The notes under the pieces: model-generated
The model's database searches: none
What the model was told of the DNA's origin: nothing
The model's input: only the letters and a program-made list of their open reading frames with translations
In this document: positions 1 to 7,700 of the stretch, in pieces
How the letters are laid out: every line of letters starts with the position of its first letter
How positions within the stretch are numbered: position 1 is the first letter of the stretch
DNA from: Bacillus_BA fengqiuensis
Lineage (GTDB): Bacteria > Bacillota > Bacilli > Bacillales > Bacillaceae_H
Assembly (NCBI GenBank): GCA_030813035.1
Contig: JAUSTV010000001.1
Direction: 5' to 3' (one strand)
DNA length: 64,000 nt
Translations under genes and position numbers: made by a program

Positions 1-126
1 TGCACAGAAACGGGAGATAAAAACTATATTACGACGAAAAACAAGCGTACAAACCCAGATCGTCTGGAATTGAAAAAATATAGTCCTCGTTTAAAAAAAC
101 ATACGCTTCATCGTGAAACAAAATAA
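1..126 (+). CDS. rpmG: Ribosomal protein L33, cysteine-depleted (zinc-independent) form, 3' part only
   Basis: The first 41 codons read in frame to a TAA stop and match the C-terminal part of bacterial L33 (segments TTKNKRTNPDRLELKKY and LHRETK). The 5' end lies outside the window. L33 is a small protein of the 50S subunit. Zinc-binding L33 carries two CxxC pairs. Here the first pair is reduced to CTET and the second position reads KKYSPRL, so only one cysteine is visible and a zinc ribbon cannot form. In Bacillus, such C-minus L33 paralogues are known to be made under zinc starvation under Zur control. That this copy is Zur-regulated is inference, because its promoter is out of view. The neighbouring metal-type ABC importer fits the idea. 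Confidence 0.9.
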   Translation, partial: CTETGDKNYITTKNKRTNPDRLELKKYSPRLKKHTLHRETK

Positions 127-157
127 GTAATGTAGGAAACATCTCATTTTGGAATAA

Positions 158-181
158 GGATTTGCTCAAATGAGTAAATCC
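158..181 (+). terminator. Possible weak terminator after rpmG
   Basis: A 10-bp stem (GGATTTGCTC with GAGTAAATCC, one G-T pair) around a 4-nt loop lies 30 nt after the L33 stop. It is followed by CTTTCCCC rather than a clean T-run, so termination may be partial and read-through into the transporter operon is possible. Confidence 0.4.
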
Positions 182-331
182 CTTTCCCCATTTGCAAAAC
201 TATTTATAAATATTAAGTACATTTTTAGGAAGGGTTTTAGTTTCATAGTTAAAGAACTGTTCTTACTTCACCATGAAGAAAAAATTCCAATAGGGGAAAC
301 TTCATACCCATCTACCAAAGTGCATTTTAAA

Positions 332-346
332 TGAGAATCATTACGA
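332..346 (+). promoter_or_regulatory. Fur/Zur-family 7-1-7 operator-like site ahead of the ABC importer
   Basis: TGAGAAT-C-ATTACGA has the 7-1-7 layout of Fur-family boxes. The right half is identical to the Zur half-site ATTACGA. The left half fits Fur (TGATAAT, 6/7) better than Zur (TCGTAAT, 4/7). It lies 43 nt before the TTG start of the binding-protein gene, a normal operator position. Which metal regulator binds is not decided by the sequence. Confidence 0.5.
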
Positions 347-388
347 TCTGATATAAACCGAAATGATTAAGGAAAAGGGGAGATTCAC

Positions 389-1987
389 TTGAAAACAATT
401 AAAAATAATAATTGGTACGGCTGTGTCATTCATAAACGTTTCTATGAATACATAAGGAGTCGAGTTTTTACAATCGGTATGTTATTAGTGTGTGTCAGTT
501 TTTTAAGTGCTTGTGCGCAATCCTCGCAAAGTAATGAGGGGGGAAAATCAGGAGACAAGCACATCAGTTTTCTCTATAATTTCTCCACTAATTCTCTAGA
601 TCCCCATGTTGATTCAAGTTATGTTCCGTTAAGAGCGGGAATAACTGAAACGTTAGTCCGATTAGATGAAGAAAACTTAACCATTGCACCATGGCTGGCT
701 GAAAGCTGGGAAGGTGAGGATGGACAGCATTGGACAATTAAACTACGTGAAGACGTCACGTTCCAAAATGGAAAGAAAATGGATGCCGAAGCGGTGAAAG
801 CCTCTCTTGAACGAGCGCTGAAAGAGAGCGTTGCGATTCAAAACGCACTCAAAATCGATAAGATTGAAGTAGATGGCTATACATTGCATATTTCAACGAA
901 GCAACCTTTTCCGGAATTTGTTTCTGAGCTGGTTAATCCTAATGTTTCGATCATTGATGTAACAGAAGAGAACATTGTTAATAAACCGGTCGGTACAGGA
1001 CCTTTTGCATTGAAGTCATTTACACCCGGCAGCAAGCTTGAGCTTGAGCGCTATGCTGATTATTGGGATGGTGCTTCAAATCTTGATTCAGTGACATTCG
1101 CTTTTAATGAGGATGCAAACGCTCGTTCACTTGCACTGAAGTCTGGGCAAGTTGATATTGTTTATCGTCCGGAGGTAGAAAGCCTGGAATCGTTACGAGC
1201 ACAAGATGGGATTGAAGTTGAATCCACTGCAACATTCCGTGTACATCAAATGACGATGAATATGGAGCGCAAAAGTTTGCAGGATGTCAATGTGCGTCGC
1301 GCTGTTGATGCATTGATTGACCGCCAGAAGATTGTTGACACGATACTTTTAGGGTATGCTGAGCCTGCCGTTGGACCATTTTTACCATCACTGCCGTTTG
1401 CCCCATCTTATGAAAAGGGTGAAACGGGATCGGATATAGCTGTAAAGTACTTGAAGGAAGCAGGCTATTCACTTAAAAATGGGAAAATGCAAAAAGATGG
1501 AGAGCCGCTTAAATTTACTCTTCTAACCTATAGCGCAAGAGCAGACTTGCCATTAATTGCTCAAGTTTTTCAATCGGACGCTAAACGAATCGGAATTGAT
1601 GTTGAAATTCGTCAAATCGATATCCCTGAGGAATACATGGCGTCAAACCGGGATTGGGATTTGGCTACGTATAGTAATTTAACTGCTCCGCGCGGAGATG
1701 CTGGCTATTATTTAAACGCAACTTATCACCCGACTGGCGCTCTTAACTTTAGCGGTGCTCAAGAGCCTGAACTGACTACAATCATTGACAAGCTCAATCA
1801 AACTGTCAGTCAAGAAGAGCGAGCTGTACTGGCGGAGCAGGCGGCTGATTATGTACATGGCAATGTAATTAATTCATTTGTCTTGCATCCTTCTACGATT
1901 GTTGCGTATAACGAAAACAAAGTTAAAAATTGGCTGACAACGCGAAGTGAGTATTACATGATTACAAACGAGTTGGATGTGAAATAA
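389..1987 (+). CDS. ABC transporter substrate-binding lipoprotein, nickel/metallophore (NikA/CntA) or peptide type
   Basis: This is a 532-residue SBP_bac_5-type extracytoplasmic solute receptor. A hydrophobic segment near residues 27-41 ends in the lipobox LSAC, so the mature protein should be a lipoprotein anchored on the outer face of the membrane. Typical family segments are LAESWEGEDGQHWTIKLR and VGTGPFALKSF. The start is TTG, chosen because AAAAGGGGAG lies about 6 nt upstream; the N-region before the hydrophobic core is unusually long (about 26 residues). It is the first gene of a tightly packed five-gene operon with two permeases and two ATPases. Family members bind oligopeptides, nickel chelates or metal-opine complexes. 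The Fur/Zur-like box and zinc-independent L33 next door favour a metal-complex substrate, but this is inference. Confidence 0.85.
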   Translation: MKTIKNNNWYGCVIHKRFYEYIRSRVFTIGMLLVCVSFLSACAQSSQSNEGGKSGDKHISFLYNFSTNSLDPHVDSSYVPLRAGITETLVRLDEENLTIAPWLAESWEGEDGQHWTIKLREDVTFQNGKKMDAEAVKASLERALKESVAIQNALKIDKIEVDGYTLHISTKQPFPEFVSELVNPNVSIIDVTEENIVNKPVGTGPFALKSFTPGSKLELERYADYWDGASNLDSVTFAFNEDANARSLALKSGQVDIVYRPEVESLESLRAQDGIEVESTATFRVHQMTMNMERKSLQDVNVRRAVDALIDRQKIVDTILLGYAEPAVGPFLPSLPFAPSYEKGETGSDIAVKYLKEAGYSLKNGKMQKDGEPLKFTLLTYSARADLPLIAQVFQSDAKRIGIDVEIRQIDIPEEYMASNRDWDLATYSNLTAPRGDAGYYLNATYHPTGALNFSGAQEPELTTIIDKLNQTVSQEERAVLAEQAADYVHGNVINSFVLHPSTIVAYNENKVKNWLTTRSEYYMITNELDVK

Positions 1988-2932
1988 ATGGTTCAAATTC
2001 TTGCTCGGAAATTCTTCGAAGTTTTATTTTTTATGCTATTTATTACATTTGTCAGTTTTTTGTTTGTTCGACTTGCACCTGGCGATCCTGTTTTGACCAT
2101 TTTGAACGTTGATGAGCTATCGGTTAGTCAGGAGCAAGTAGAGGAATTAAGAGAAGAGATGGGGTTTAACAAGCCATTGCTCGTTCAATACGGGCTTTGG
2201 CTCCTTAAATTTATCCAGCTTGATTTCGGGGAGTCTTATGTCACAGGTCAACCTGTGATGGATATGATTTTAATGGGGCTGCCTGCCACAATTGAATTAG
2301 CCGTTGGTTCGTTGATTGTCATGCTGGTCGTCTCTGTTCCGTTAGGTTCGCTTTCTGCTCTTTATCGAAATAGCTGGATTGATCAAGTGAGTAGAATCCT
2401 ATCAATTCTTGGAGCGGCTGTCCCAAGTTTTTGGCTTGGCCTTATTTTTATCGATTTATTTGGTGTACGCCTTAACTGGCTCCCGACGATGGGGAGAGAT
2501 GGATTCATCTCATTGGTCTTACCATCACTGACACTAGGGCTCGCCATTTCAAGTGTATATGTTCGTTTGCTTCGTTCCAGCTTGCTTGATTCGCTTAGTC
2601 AGGAATTTATCCGTGCAGCCAGAACGCGTGGGTTATCGGAACGGCGAATTTTTCTAGTACATGCATTTCGACACAGTCTTCCTCCTGTTATTACCGTATT
2701 TGGAGTCAGTTTAGGAAGCTTGATAGGTGGTGTCGTGGTGATTGAAGTTTTATTTGCGTATCCAGGGATAGGAAAGCTTGTCGTTGATGCGATACGTCAA
2801 CGTGATTATCCCCTTATACAAGGATATATTTTAATCATGGCGATTGTTGTTTTCATTGTAAATACATGTGTGGATTTATCTTACCGGTATTTAAATCCTG
2901 AAATGAAACTAAAAGAAAGGGAGACTAATTGA
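1988..2932 (+). CDS. ABC transporter permease, NikB/OppB type
   Basis: A 314-residue integral membrane protein of the binding-protein-dependent transport family. It has an N-terminal membrane anchor (ILARKFFEVLFFMLFITFVSFLFV), the family signature RLAPGDP near residue 30, and a cytoplasmic EAA-type loop (FIRAARTRGLSERRIFLVHAFRHS) that contacts the ATPase. The ATG follows directly on the TAA stop of the binding-protein gene, so the two are translationally coupled. It forms one half of the transmembrane channel with the next gene. Confidence 0.9.
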   Translation: MVQILARKFFEVLFFMLFITFVSFLFVRLAPGDPVLTILNVDELSVSQEQVEELREEMGFNKPLLVQYGLWLLKFIQLDFGESYVTGQPVMDMILMGLPATIELAVGSLIVMLVVSVPLGSLSALYRNSWIDQVSRILSILGAAVPSFWLGLIFIDLFGVRLNWLPTMGRDGFISLVLPSLTLGLAISSVYVRLLRSSLLDSLSQEFIRAARTRGLSERRIFLVHAFRHSLPPVITVFGVSLGSLIGGVVVIEVLFAYPGIGKLVVDAIRQRDYPLIQGYILIMAIVVFIVNTCVDLSYRYLNPEMKLKERETN

Positions 2933-3786
2933 TGAAAGGATTATCCATACGTTTGCCGAAGGTAAAAAAGCACAGTTGGCAAGGAATGATGACGCTGATA
3001 TGCGTAGTCTTTGTTTTAGTTTTAGCAGCTGCCATCTATGCTTTTTTTTATTTACGGCATGATCCAACATTAACAAATCTGGATGGACGACTTCAGGGGA
3101 TGAGCCTTCAGCATCCACTTGGAACAGATCAACTTGGTCGAGATGTACTAACCAGGCTTTTGCTAGGCGGTCAGCAGACAATTGGGTATAGCTTGCTGGC
3201 ATTAATTGTTGCTCTCATCATTGGAATCCCATTTGGTCTTATTGCCGGATATAAACGTGGGTTGGTTGATCGGATATTTATGCGAATTGCAGATGGATTT
3301 TTAGCTTTCCCAGATACGATTGTTGCAATTGTTCTGAGTGGTTTACTCGGACCGGGCATCAGTAACCTTGTGTTTGCTATCGTCATGGTCAAATGGGTTA
3401 GTTATGCCCGTCTTGTTCGAAGCACAGTTTTATCAGAATCTCAAAAAGATTATGTACTGATTGCCCGCACCAATGGACTATCTTCAGGTAAAATCATGCG
3501 TAAGCATCTATTTCCGCATATTGTAGGGCATGTTCTCGTACTCGCAAGTCTCGATCTCGGCAAAATTATTTTGCTCATTTCTGCTTTTTCATACATTGGA
3601 CTTGGAGTACAGCCCCCAATTCCTGAATGGGGAGCCATGCTAAACGACTCACGTCCATATTTTCAGTCAAGACCTGAATTAATGATATATCCTGGTTTAG
3701 CGATTGTGGTTGTTGTGCTGCTAACCAATATGTTGGGCGATTATTTACGTGACCATTTTGATGTGAAGAAAGAGGTGCGGCAATGA
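2932..3786 (+). CDS. ABC transporter permease, NikC/OppC type
   Basis: The second membrane subunit of the importer, 284 residues. It has the OppC-type N-terminal extension with one membrane span, the segment HPLGTDQLGRDVLTRLL near residue 62, and the EAA loop DYVLIARTNGLSSGKIMRKH. The ATG at 2932 overlaps the upstream TGA (TGATG) and has AAAGGGAG about 9 nt ahead. A TTG one codon earlier is less likely. Partners are the preceding permease and the two ATPases that follow. Confidence 0.9.
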   Translation: MKGLSIRLPKVKKHSWQGMMTLICVVFVLVLAAAIYAFFYLRHDPTLTNLDGRLQGMSLQHPLGTDQLGRDVLTRLLLGGQQTIGYSLLALIVALIIGIPFGLIAGYKRGLVDRIFMRIADGFLAFPDTIVAIVLSGLLGPGISNLVFAIVMVKWVSYARLVRSTVLSESQKDYVLIARTNGLSSGKIMRKHLFPHIVGHVLVLASLDLGKIILLISAFSYIGLGVQPPIPEWGAMLNDSRPYFQSRPELMIYPGLAIVVVVLLTNMLGDYLRDHFDVKKEVRQ

Positions 3787-4583
3787 TTTTATCGATTGAA
3801 CAAGTATCGATTAGCAGCAGAGAAAAGAGAATTGTTGATAACGTGTCACTCTCCATTCGTGAAGGAGAGTGGTGTGCACTGGTTGGACAAAGCGGGAGCG
3901 GTAAAACCATACTCTCACAGGCAATTGGACGAATGCTCTCACCTAATTTGCAAGTTAAGGGAAAGATTCTTTTTAAAGAAGAAGATTTGCTATCGTTATC
4001 ACAAAAGCAAATGAGGACAATTCGCGGTCCAAAATTGTCTTATATTTTTCAAGATTATCAGGGCTCTTTCACACCTTTTAGAACGATTGGCCAACATTTT
4101 GAAGAATACCAGAAAGCTCACGGTATCCTGGATGCCAAAACCCGGCAGGTAAAGTCAATGGATGCACTTGGCTCAGTAGGGTTGGATGAAGCTTTGTACA
4201 ATCGATACCCATTTCAGCTAAGTGGAGGACAACTTCAGCGAGTATCGATTGCGATGGCACTATTGCTGTCGCCGGATTTATTAATTGCGGATGAAGTAAC
4301 TACGGCACTTGACAGTGTTTCCGGGCATAAGGTTTTAGAATTGCTTGCAAGGCGACAAAAGGAAACAGGTTGTGCGATTTTATTCATTACCCATGATTGG
4401 CGCCATGTCAGACGCTATGCGACTCGCTTAGCTGTCATGAAGGAAGGAAAAATCGTTGAATCAGGCGGGAAGCATCGTATACTTGACCATCCGCAACATG
4501 AATATACAAGGCAATTAATCCAAGCCGCACCTACACTAGGACGGGGCCTTCCATCGGGATTACAGGAGGTTGAAAACGTATGA
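3783..4583 (+). CDS. ABC transporter ATP-binding protein, NikD/OppD type (short form)
   Basis: A cytoplasmic ATPase subunit of 266 residues. It has Walker A GQSGSGKT near residue 37, Q-loop FQDYQGS, signature LSGGQLQR, Walker B LLIADE and a switch histidine in FITHD. It is about 60-70 residues shorter than OppD, lacking the C-terminal extension of peptide systems. That length is typical of NikD/CntD metal-type subunits and supports, without proving, a metal-complex importer. ATG and upstream TGA overlap (ATGA). Confidence 0.88.
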   Translation: MILSIEQVSISSREKRIVDNVSLSIREGEWCALVGQSGSGKTILSQAIGRMLSPNLQVKGKILFKEEDLLSLSQKQMRTIRGPKLSYIFQDYQGSFTPFRTIGQHFEEYQKAHGILDAKTRQVKSMDALGSVGLDEALYNRYPFQLSGGQLQRVSIAMALLLSPDLLIADEVTTALDSVSGHKVLELLARRQKETGCAILFITHDWRHVRRYATRLAVMKEGKIVESGGKHRILDHPQHEYTRQLIQAAPTLGRGLPSGLQEVENV

Positions 4584-5341
4584 GCCTGCTTACTGTTAAA
4601 CAACTGACAAAATCATACCAAGCAGGAAAAACAGCAATAAACAACCTCTCGTTTGAGCTGAACAAGGGTGAATGCCTTGGCCTCGTCGGTGAAAGCGGCT
4701 GTGGTAAAAGCACACTGGCCCGTTGCTTGCTGCGTATTGAACCGATTAACAGCGGCTCAATTTATTTTAAGAATGAAGCAATTGAACAGCTTAATGAACG
4801 TCAGTTGCATCCTTACCGAAAAAAGATTCAAATCGTGTTTCAAAATCCATCAGCTGCTTTAAATCCAAAGCTTAAAATAAAGGATTCACTGGTTGACCCT
4901 TATGACCAGTATAGTAAGGAGCTTAAGCTTAGCCATTTTTCCTATACCTCTAAGGAAGCCTTTGTAAAGCAGCTTCTTGAAGCTGTTGAGCTGCCGCCGA
5001 GCTTAGCTGATCAATATCCTCATGAAATAAGTGGGGGGCAGCGACAACGTGTAACGATTGCCCGCGCTATTAGCATTGAACCAGAGCTTATTGTTCTAGA
5101 TGAGCCGACCGCAAGCCTTGATGTCATCTCACAAGGGGCCGTGCTTACTTTATTGACAGAGCTTCGCGAGGCTTTAAATCTATCTTACTTATTTATCTCA
5201 CACGACCTGGCTGCTGTGCAGCAAATGAGCCAACGAATTATGGTGATGAGAGAAGGAAAGATTGTCGATCAATTCCATCGTGAGCATTTATTTGCTGAGG
5301 AACGCCATCCTTATACGAAAGAGCTCATTTCGATTTTTTAG
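4580..5341 (+). CDS. ABC transporter ATP-binding protein, NikE/OppF type (short form)
   Basis: The second ATPase subunit, 253 residues. It has Walker A GESGCGKS near residue 38, signature ISGGQRQR, Walker B LIVLDEPTASLD and switch FISHD. The start overlaps the previous stop in an ATGA junction. As in NikE/CntF, the long C-terminal oligopeptide-binding extension of OppF is absent. It is the last gene of the operon and is followed at once by a hairpin terminator. No metallophore-synthesis genes (CntKLM-like) are visible in the window. Confidence 0.88.
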   Translation: MSLLTVKQLTKSYQAGKTAINNLSFELNKGECLGLVGESGCGKSTLARCLLRIEPINSGSIYFKNEAIEQLNERQLHPYRKKIQIVFQNPSAALNPKLKIKDSLVDPYDQYSKELKLSHFSYTSKEAFVKQLLEAVELPPSLADQYPHEISGGQRQRVTIARAISIEPELIVLDEPTASLDVISQGAVLTLLTELREALNLSYLFISHDLAAVQQMSQRIMVMREGKIVDQFHREHLFAEERHPYTKELISIF

Positions 5342-5354
5342 ATAGAACCACTGT

Positions 5355-5385
5355 GAATGACAACACCGATGTCATTCTTGTTAGT
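5355..5385 (+). terminator. Terminator of the ABC importer operon
   Basis: An 8-bp perfect stem GAATGACA / TGTCATTC with a 7-nt loop, 14 nt after the last stop codon, followed by TTGTTAGTCTTT. The T-run is imperfect. Confidence 0.6.
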
Positions 5386-5707
5386 CTTTCGCTTTCGATT
5401 ACAATTACGAAATTTCTTGAAAAGTGTAGTTCCAATGTAGAGAGCTTATGAAGCTTCAAGTAATCCAAAATACATTCATTAGTTGAAGAAATAAATGCAG
5501 TTTTGAATCACAAGACGAATATGGGGTTGATTTAGTAGAAGTTGGAGTATACGTTACTCAAACCACAAGAAATTTAACATGGCTCAATCTACTGCTTCCC
5601 AATACCTATCAACTATACATAAAAAATCTTGGTAATATACACACTCCCTCTGTACTCCCGTCTATGCATTTTTTTGTTATCCGCATATTTTATGATAGGC
5701 AAGGGAA
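5386..5707. other. Intergenic stretch with no recognised gene
   Basis: About 320 nt between the ABC operon and the next small gene. One frame stays open from about 5500 to 5715 (readable piece EYGVDLVEVGVYVT) but has no start codon with a ribosome site and no family I recognise, so it may be a decayed coding remnant. The stretch directly before 5722 should hold that gene's promoter, which I could not define. Confidence 0.4.
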
Positions 5708-5721
5708 AGGGGGTAAAATGA

Positions 5722-6060
5722 ATGTCTGATGATAAAAGACGTCGTAATGACGATGTAGCGGGTATTAGCGATCGTTCGAATGTGGGTAGATTGTTGATTC
5801 GTGCAAACGAAGTAGTCGTGATTGAAGATGATAAGAGAAAACATCATCATCGGTTCGACGATAACGACGTAGCAGGAATTGGCGATCGTAATGACGTAAG
5901 GGTCATCAATGCCGATAAAGTGATTATCCGTTCAGATGAGGTAAAAGTCATTAAAAACGATGATTTCTGGGATGACCATAAAGACGACAGAAGAGATGAT
6001 CGAAGAGACGACAGAAGAGATGACAGAAGAGACCATAGAAGAGGTTTCTCCTGGATTTAA
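5722..6060 (+). CDS. Hypothetical charged repeat protein with DDRR tail
   Basis: 112 residues, strongly hydrophilic, with no signal peptide and no membrane segment. Two imperfect internal repeats of about 45 residues begin NDDVAGISDRSNV and DNDVAGIGDRNDV. Each continues with an alternating hydrophobic/charged stretch (RANEVVVIEDD, RSDEVKVIKNDD). The C-terminus is a run of DDRR tetrapeptides ending FSWI. The start has a GGGGG ribosome site 8-9 nt upstream. Such low-complexity charged proteins are common among spore coat and surface proteins of bacilli, but I do not recognise the family and assign no function. It stands alone, closed by very strong hairpins. Confidence 0.65.
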   Translation: MSDDKRRRNDDVAGISDRSNVGRLLIRANEVVVIEDDKRKHHHRFDDNDVAGIGDRNDVRVINADKVIIRSDEVKVIKNDDFWDDHKDDRRDDRRDDRRDDRRDHRRGFSWI

Positions 6061-6096
6061 CAGTTACAATCGGTTTTGTACTTTTCTGTTTTTCTG

Positions 6097-6136
6097 GCAT
6101 AAGCAGCGGGGAAGCGAGCTTCCCCGCTGCTTATGC
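6097..6136. terminator. Perfect 18-bp hairpin between convergent genes
   Basis: GCATAAGCAGCGGGGAAG pairs perfectly with its complement across a 4-nt loop (CGAG). It has no long T-run, but with the next hairpin it separates the convergent genes at 5722 and 7239. Confidence 0.7.
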
Positions 6137-6138
6137 AT

Positions 6139-6179
6139 AAAAGATGTAACTTGGGCCAAAAGCCCAAGTTACATCTTTT
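6139..6179. terminator. Bidirectional terminator, 18-bp stem
   Basis: AAAAGATGTAACTTGGGC pairs perfectly with 6162-6179 around CAAAA, with A and T tails on both sides. It overlaps the stop codon of the minus-strand lactonase gene and can end transcription from both directions. Confidence 0.8.
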
Positions 6180-7239
6180 ACATATTGAAAAACTTGATGC
6201 ATACCGGATAAGGGACCGTTACATCGGACTGAAGAAGCGTCAATGTCCCTGCGTCCTCGTCTCTTGAAAATAACACAAGATTATGGGATTCCTGGTTGGA
6301 GGCAATCAGGAATTTTTCCGTTGGATCCAACATGAAATCACGAGGCCAGTTTCCTTCAGTTGAGGTATGTTTAACAAAAGTAAGCTCCCCGGACTCTTCA
6401 TTCACAGAGAAAACGGCAATGCTGTCATGGCCGCGGTTTCCGGCATATACGAAGCGGCCGTCAGAAGAGAGATGGATGGCGCTTCCTTGATTATTTTCTG
6501 TAAAGTCTTGAGGAATGGTGGAAATGTATTGCAACTCGGTAAAGCTGCCATCTCCTGCATTGTAAGCTAAAACAATTACTTCTGAACTAAGCTCCGTCAT
6601 GATATAGGCATATTTTCCGTTCGGATGAAACGCAAGATGTCTTGGCCCGCTTCCTGGTTTGACAGACAATGTGTTCCCTTTTGTTAACATACCATCATTC
6701 AATTTATATGTAATGAGTTGATCGATTCCTAAATCCACGGCCGCTACATATTTTTCATCAGGAGTGAACCCCGCGTAGTGGGCATGCGGCTTTTCCTGTC
6801 TTTCTTGATTTGGGCCTGCTCCTTCATGTTGCATAATGGAAGAAACTGGTTGAACCGTTCCATGAGCCTGATTGACAACATACGATTCAATCGTTCCTTT
6901 ATGGTAATTGGCTGTTACGACATAGCGGTTTTTGCTGTCGACACTCACATGGCAAGGGGAAGCTCCTTCTAATGTTTGATCGTTCAGTGCTGTCAGCTCT
7001 CCCGTTTGCTGATCAATCGAATAAGCAGCTACACCGCCTGTATCGCCTTTTTTCACAACTGCATAAAGATATCGGTTATCTTGGCTGACGGTGACATATG
7101 TAGGGTTCTCCAGCTGCGCGGCTTCTTTCACATCCGTCATTTTCGCCGTTTCCGTATCGAGCGTAAACGTATAGATTCCTTTGCTGTCGCCTTTTGTGTA
7201 GGTTCCTACATATCCGGTAAATTTCCTGTTGTCTGTCAT
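6178..7239 (-). CDS. pgl: Lactonase family beta-propeller (6-phosphogluconolactonase, YkgB-like)
   Basis: A cytoplasmic seven-bladed beta-propeller of 353 residues. It hydrolyses 6-phosphogluconolactone to 6-phosphogluconate in the oxidative pentose phosphate pathway. Close to Bacillus YkgB over its length: GYVGTYTKGDSKGIY at the N-terminus, SPCHVSVD, HAHYAGFTPD, VDLGID, GSGPRHLAFHPNGKYAY, NRGHDSIAVF and the ending VPYPVCIKF. An ATG at 7248 is in frame but sits only 1 nt from the AGGAG ribosome site. The ATG at 7239 is about 10 nt away and gives the usual N-terminus (MTDNRKFTGYVG), so I prefer it. No signal peptide. Monocistronic. Confidence 0.9.
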   Translation of the reverse strand: MTDNRKFTGYVGTYTKGDSKGIYTFTLDTETAKMTDVKEAAQLENPTYVTVSQDNRYLYAVVKKGDTGGVAAYSIDQQTGELTALNDQTLEGASPCHVSVDSKNRYVVTANYHKGTIESYVVNQAHGTVQPVSSIMQHEGAGPNQERQEKPHAHYAGFTPDEKYVAAVDLGIDQLITYKLNDGMLTKGNTLSVKPGSGPRHLAFHPNGKYAYIMTELSSEVIVLAYNAGDGSFTELQYISTIPQDFTENNQGSAIHLSSDGRFVYAGNRGHDSIAVFSVNEESGELTFVKHTSTEGNWPRDFMLDPTEKFLIASNQESHNLVLFSRDEDAGTLTLLQSDVTVPYPVCIKFFNM

Positions 7240-7248
7240 ATTTTGCAT

Positions 7249-7688
7249 GCTCCTCTCAAAGTATCCCGCAGGACGGGCGTTTTCTCGACTACATTATATC
7301 ATAAGCTGAATGGAAGGAAATGCGGTGAGGCCTTTGCTTAATTCATGCTGTTTGACAGTAAAAAGGCTGCGGGCTGACACCTGCGAACCAACCAGCTTTT
7401 TTATAAACGGAATCCTGCTTTTGAAGACCTCAAGAATGAAATCATCACTAAATGAAAAATTCTAAAAAATAAAATAACTTATTGTGAAAAAAGTTCAATA
7501 CTGGTAGAATAAAAAACACTATAGTCATGATGGTATCATTCACTTTAATAGGGACACTATACGTCCTTGTGGGACTTATTTTGTCTAAGTGAGTTTTGGA
7601 GCTCATGAAATATGAGGGGAAAACGACCGTAATAAGTCAAAAATCCATTGTAACCATCATAAACACCAATACGATACTATTTTGAAAG
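7249..7688. other. Divergent intergenic region upstream of pgl and ppc
   Basis: About 440 nt. It holds the pgl promoter region near 7250-7320 (not resolved), a weak stem near 7360-7405 (AAAAGGCTG with CAGCTTTTTT), the likely ppc promoter at 7492-7520 and a leader of about 180 nt before ppc in which I see no known riboswitch. Confidence 0.4.
7492..7520 (+). promoter_or_regulatory. Sigma-A-type promoter candidate for ppc
   Basis: TTGTGA, a 17-nt spacer and TAGAAT, about 180 nt before the ppc start codon. Confidence 0.5.
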
Positions 7689-7700
7689 GTGAGGGGAAAC

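Noticed and set aside
332..346. Assigning the site firmly to Zur
   Set aside because: The left half matches Fur better; only a Fur-family site can be claimed.
6976..7341. 121-residue plus-strand frame opposite pgl
   Set aside because: Antisense shadow of a gene with clear family identity.
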